Positions 4,564-5,888 of a DNA stretch of 5,888 bases are shown here, in pieces (within the stretch, counting starts at the first letter, position 1; every line of letters starts with the position of its first letter). The translations under genes were made by a program, and so were the position numbers. This stretch comes from CAZQCI01 sp964592255. GTDB lineage: Bacteria > UBA10199 > SBBF01. The notes beneath the pieces are model-generated. The model saw only the letters and a list, made by a program, of their open reading frames with translations. It ran no database searches and had not been told where the DNA came from. The stretch is taken from contig CAZQCI010000125.1 of assembly GCA_964592255.1 (NCBI GenBank), positions 1 to 5,888 of the forward strand. Reading direction: 5' to 3'.

Positions 4564-5888
4564 ATGAAATACGTCATATACGCACGCAAATCAACCGAAG
4601 ACAGCGAAGATCGGCAGGTACTCTCTATTGATTCCCAAATAGAAGAGGTACAGCGCAAATTTCCTGGACTTGAAATCGTAGAAATTATTAGAGAGTCAAA
4701 GAGTGCTTACAAACCATACAATCGGCCAGAATTTCAGCGCATGATTGAGATGCTAGAGAAAGGAAAGGTGCAGGGAGTAATCGCATGGCATCCTGATAGA
4801 CTCTCAAGAGAACCTATATCAGGTGGGATGATAATGCACCTTCTAGATCGAGGTGTGTTGCAAGACCTAAAATTTGCCTCCTATTATTTTCACAACTCTC
4901 CCGAAGGAAAGATGATGCTCGCAATGACTCTTTCACAGTCAAAGTACACATCGGAAAAATTGAGTGTTGATGTAAAACGGGGAATGATAAAAAAGTGCAA
5001 ACTGGGCAACATGCCTACAAAGCCGCCACTCGGCTATATGCCCGATAGAATGGCTGAAAAGGGAGAGAAACGTCATCTCAAAGACCCGGAACGATTCGAT
5101 TTAGTCCGTAAAATGTGGGACTTGATGCTCACTGGGCAATATCCCATATTAAAAATAGTGCGACTTGCAAACCAATGGGGACTTACAACACGTCCTAGCA
5201 AGAGAAAGCCTGCACAATCACTATCGAAAAGCACCGTTTATAAGATTTTTTCAAATATTTATTACACAGGAAAATTTGAATGGGATGGTGAAGAGCATCA
5301 AGGCCAACACCCACCTATGGTCACTCTTGAAGAATTTGAAAAAGTACAACAGTTGCTTGGTAGAAGATATGTGCCACGTGCAAAGAAGTATGACTCGTTA
5401 ACGGCTGGTCTTATACGATGCTCATGCGGTGCAATAGTAGTTGTTGAAAAGAAAGAAAAATTTGTTAAATCCGAGAACCTTACAAAACTTTACAACTACG
5501 TACGTTGTACGCGTCAGAAGAAAGGAAATGATTGTAAAGAGCCACCAATTAAATTAGGTGATCTTGAGACTCAAATAGTTGAGCGACTTTCCAATATAAA
5601 GATATCTGATGCTTTTCACAAATGGGCTATAAAAAATATTCACCAACAACAAGAGAAAGAGCTAAAAGAACGCACTGCCGAGGTATCTTCTTTTCGTAGG
5701 GCTCATGATGAATGCCAGAGTAAACTTGATAACTTACTCAGCTTAAAAATCTCACCATCCAATTCTGATGGCAGCTTGTTAAGCGATGATGAGTTTAAAG
5801 TACGGAAGGGAGAGATCATCAAGGAACGCGACAGGCTTTCTGCAATGATTCAACAACAGGATTACCGTGCTGATAAGTGGGCAGACAC
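4564..5888 (+). CDS. Large serine recombinase (site-specific integrase), 3' end missing
   Basis: The frame is open from ATG at 4564 to the right edge (441 complete codons, no stop). The start MKYVIYARKSTEDSEDRQ carries the nucleophile S10 and an LSIDSQ block at 20-25. Further active-site arginines are R79 and R82 in WHPDRLSRE. Residues about 105-145 form the long helix (MMLAMTLSQSKYTSEKLSVDVKRG, shown only as a landmark). The Recombinase domain begins near G148 (MPTKPPLGYMPD) and runs to about 260. A zinc-ribbon follows with C286, C288, C315 and C324. A coiled-coil-like region rich in E, K and Q extends from about 355 to the edge. Such enzymes cut and rejoin attP and attB through a Ser-DNA linkage and integrate or excise elements. 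The first Cys pair is CxC (RCSCG), where CxxC is usual. The N-terminal wording is typical of Patescibacteria. The start has no Shine-Dalgarno and follows a structured leader. Confidence 0.95.
   Translation, partial: MKYVIYARKSTEDSEDRQVLSIDSQIEEVQRKFPGLEIVEIIRESKSAYKPYNRPEFQRMIEMLEKGKVQGVIAWHPDRLSREPISGGMIMHLLDRGVLQDLKFASYYFHNSPEGKMMLAMTLSQSKYTSEKLSVDVKRGMIKKCKLGNMPTKPPLGYMPDRMAEKGEKRHLKDPERFDLVRKMWDLMLTGQYPILKIVRLANQWGLTTRPSKRKPAQSLSKSTVYKIFSNIYYTGKFEWDGEEHQGQHPPMVTLEEFEKVQQLLGRRYVPRAKKYDSLTAGLIRCSCGAIVVVEKKEKFVKSENLTKLYNYVRCTRQKKGNDCKEPPIKLGDLETQIVERLSNIKISDAFHKWAIKNIHQQQEKELKERTAEVSSFRRAHDECQSKLDNLLSLKISPSNSDGSLLSDDEFKVRKGEIIKERDRLSAMIQQQDYRADKWAD

Noticed and set aside
4271..4658. Two long minus-strand frames (4271-4555 and 4308-4658) across the recombinase leader
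   Set aside because: They run antisense over the ends of two well-supported genes and through the inverted repeats; their translations show no recognisable domain.
5165..5401. A 78-codon + frame inside the recombinase
   Set aside because: It overlaps the Recombinase domain in another frame, and the recombinase frame holds all the motifs.

Overview
The window looks like part of a mobile element in a Candidate Phyla Radiation (Patescibacteria) genome. The reasons are the N-terminus of the large serine recombinase (a YARKSTEDSEDRQVLSID block), a DUF5659-like small protein, a 47-codon companion ORF of a type I associate with these genomes, and consistent lack of Shine-Dalgarno sequences before starts. 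The organism assignment rests on remembered family patterns, not on a search. TGA appears to be a normal stop: it ends the DUF5659-like gene 2 nt before the next start. This argues against the TGA=Gly code of Gracilibacteria/SR1.

Layout, all on the + strand. (1) Positions 3-824: the 3' part of an AT-rich, TPR-like gene of unknown function, cut by the left edge. (2) Positions 825-950: an intergenic strip with three or four consecutive small hairpins. (3) Positions 951-3700: a tight cluster of a DUF5659-like protein, a 47-aa protein, a 711-aa primase-polymerase/helicase replication protein and a 57-aa ribbon-helix-helix protein. (4) Positions 3797-4399: a 200-aa protein with a four-Cys zinc-ribbon-like centre. 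(5) Positions 4400-4563: an intergenic region holding the most striking structure in the window, interleaved long inverted repeats (order A-B-C-B'-A'-C') that can fold in two competing ways. (6) Positions 4564-5888: a large serine recombinase, cut by the right edge.

A coherent reading is an integrative and replicative element. The PrimPol-helicase would replicate it, the RHH protein would regulate (perhaps copy number, by analogy with CopG-type proteins next to PrimPol genes in archaeal plasmid pRN1), and the serine recombinase would integrate and excise it. The structured region just before the recombinase gene is the best candidate for an undescribed regulatory RNA or folded recombination-related DNA site. 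No tRNA, rRNA, CRISPR array or insertion sequence was recognised. No gene is supported on the minus strand, and no gap without a gene exceeds 164 bases.
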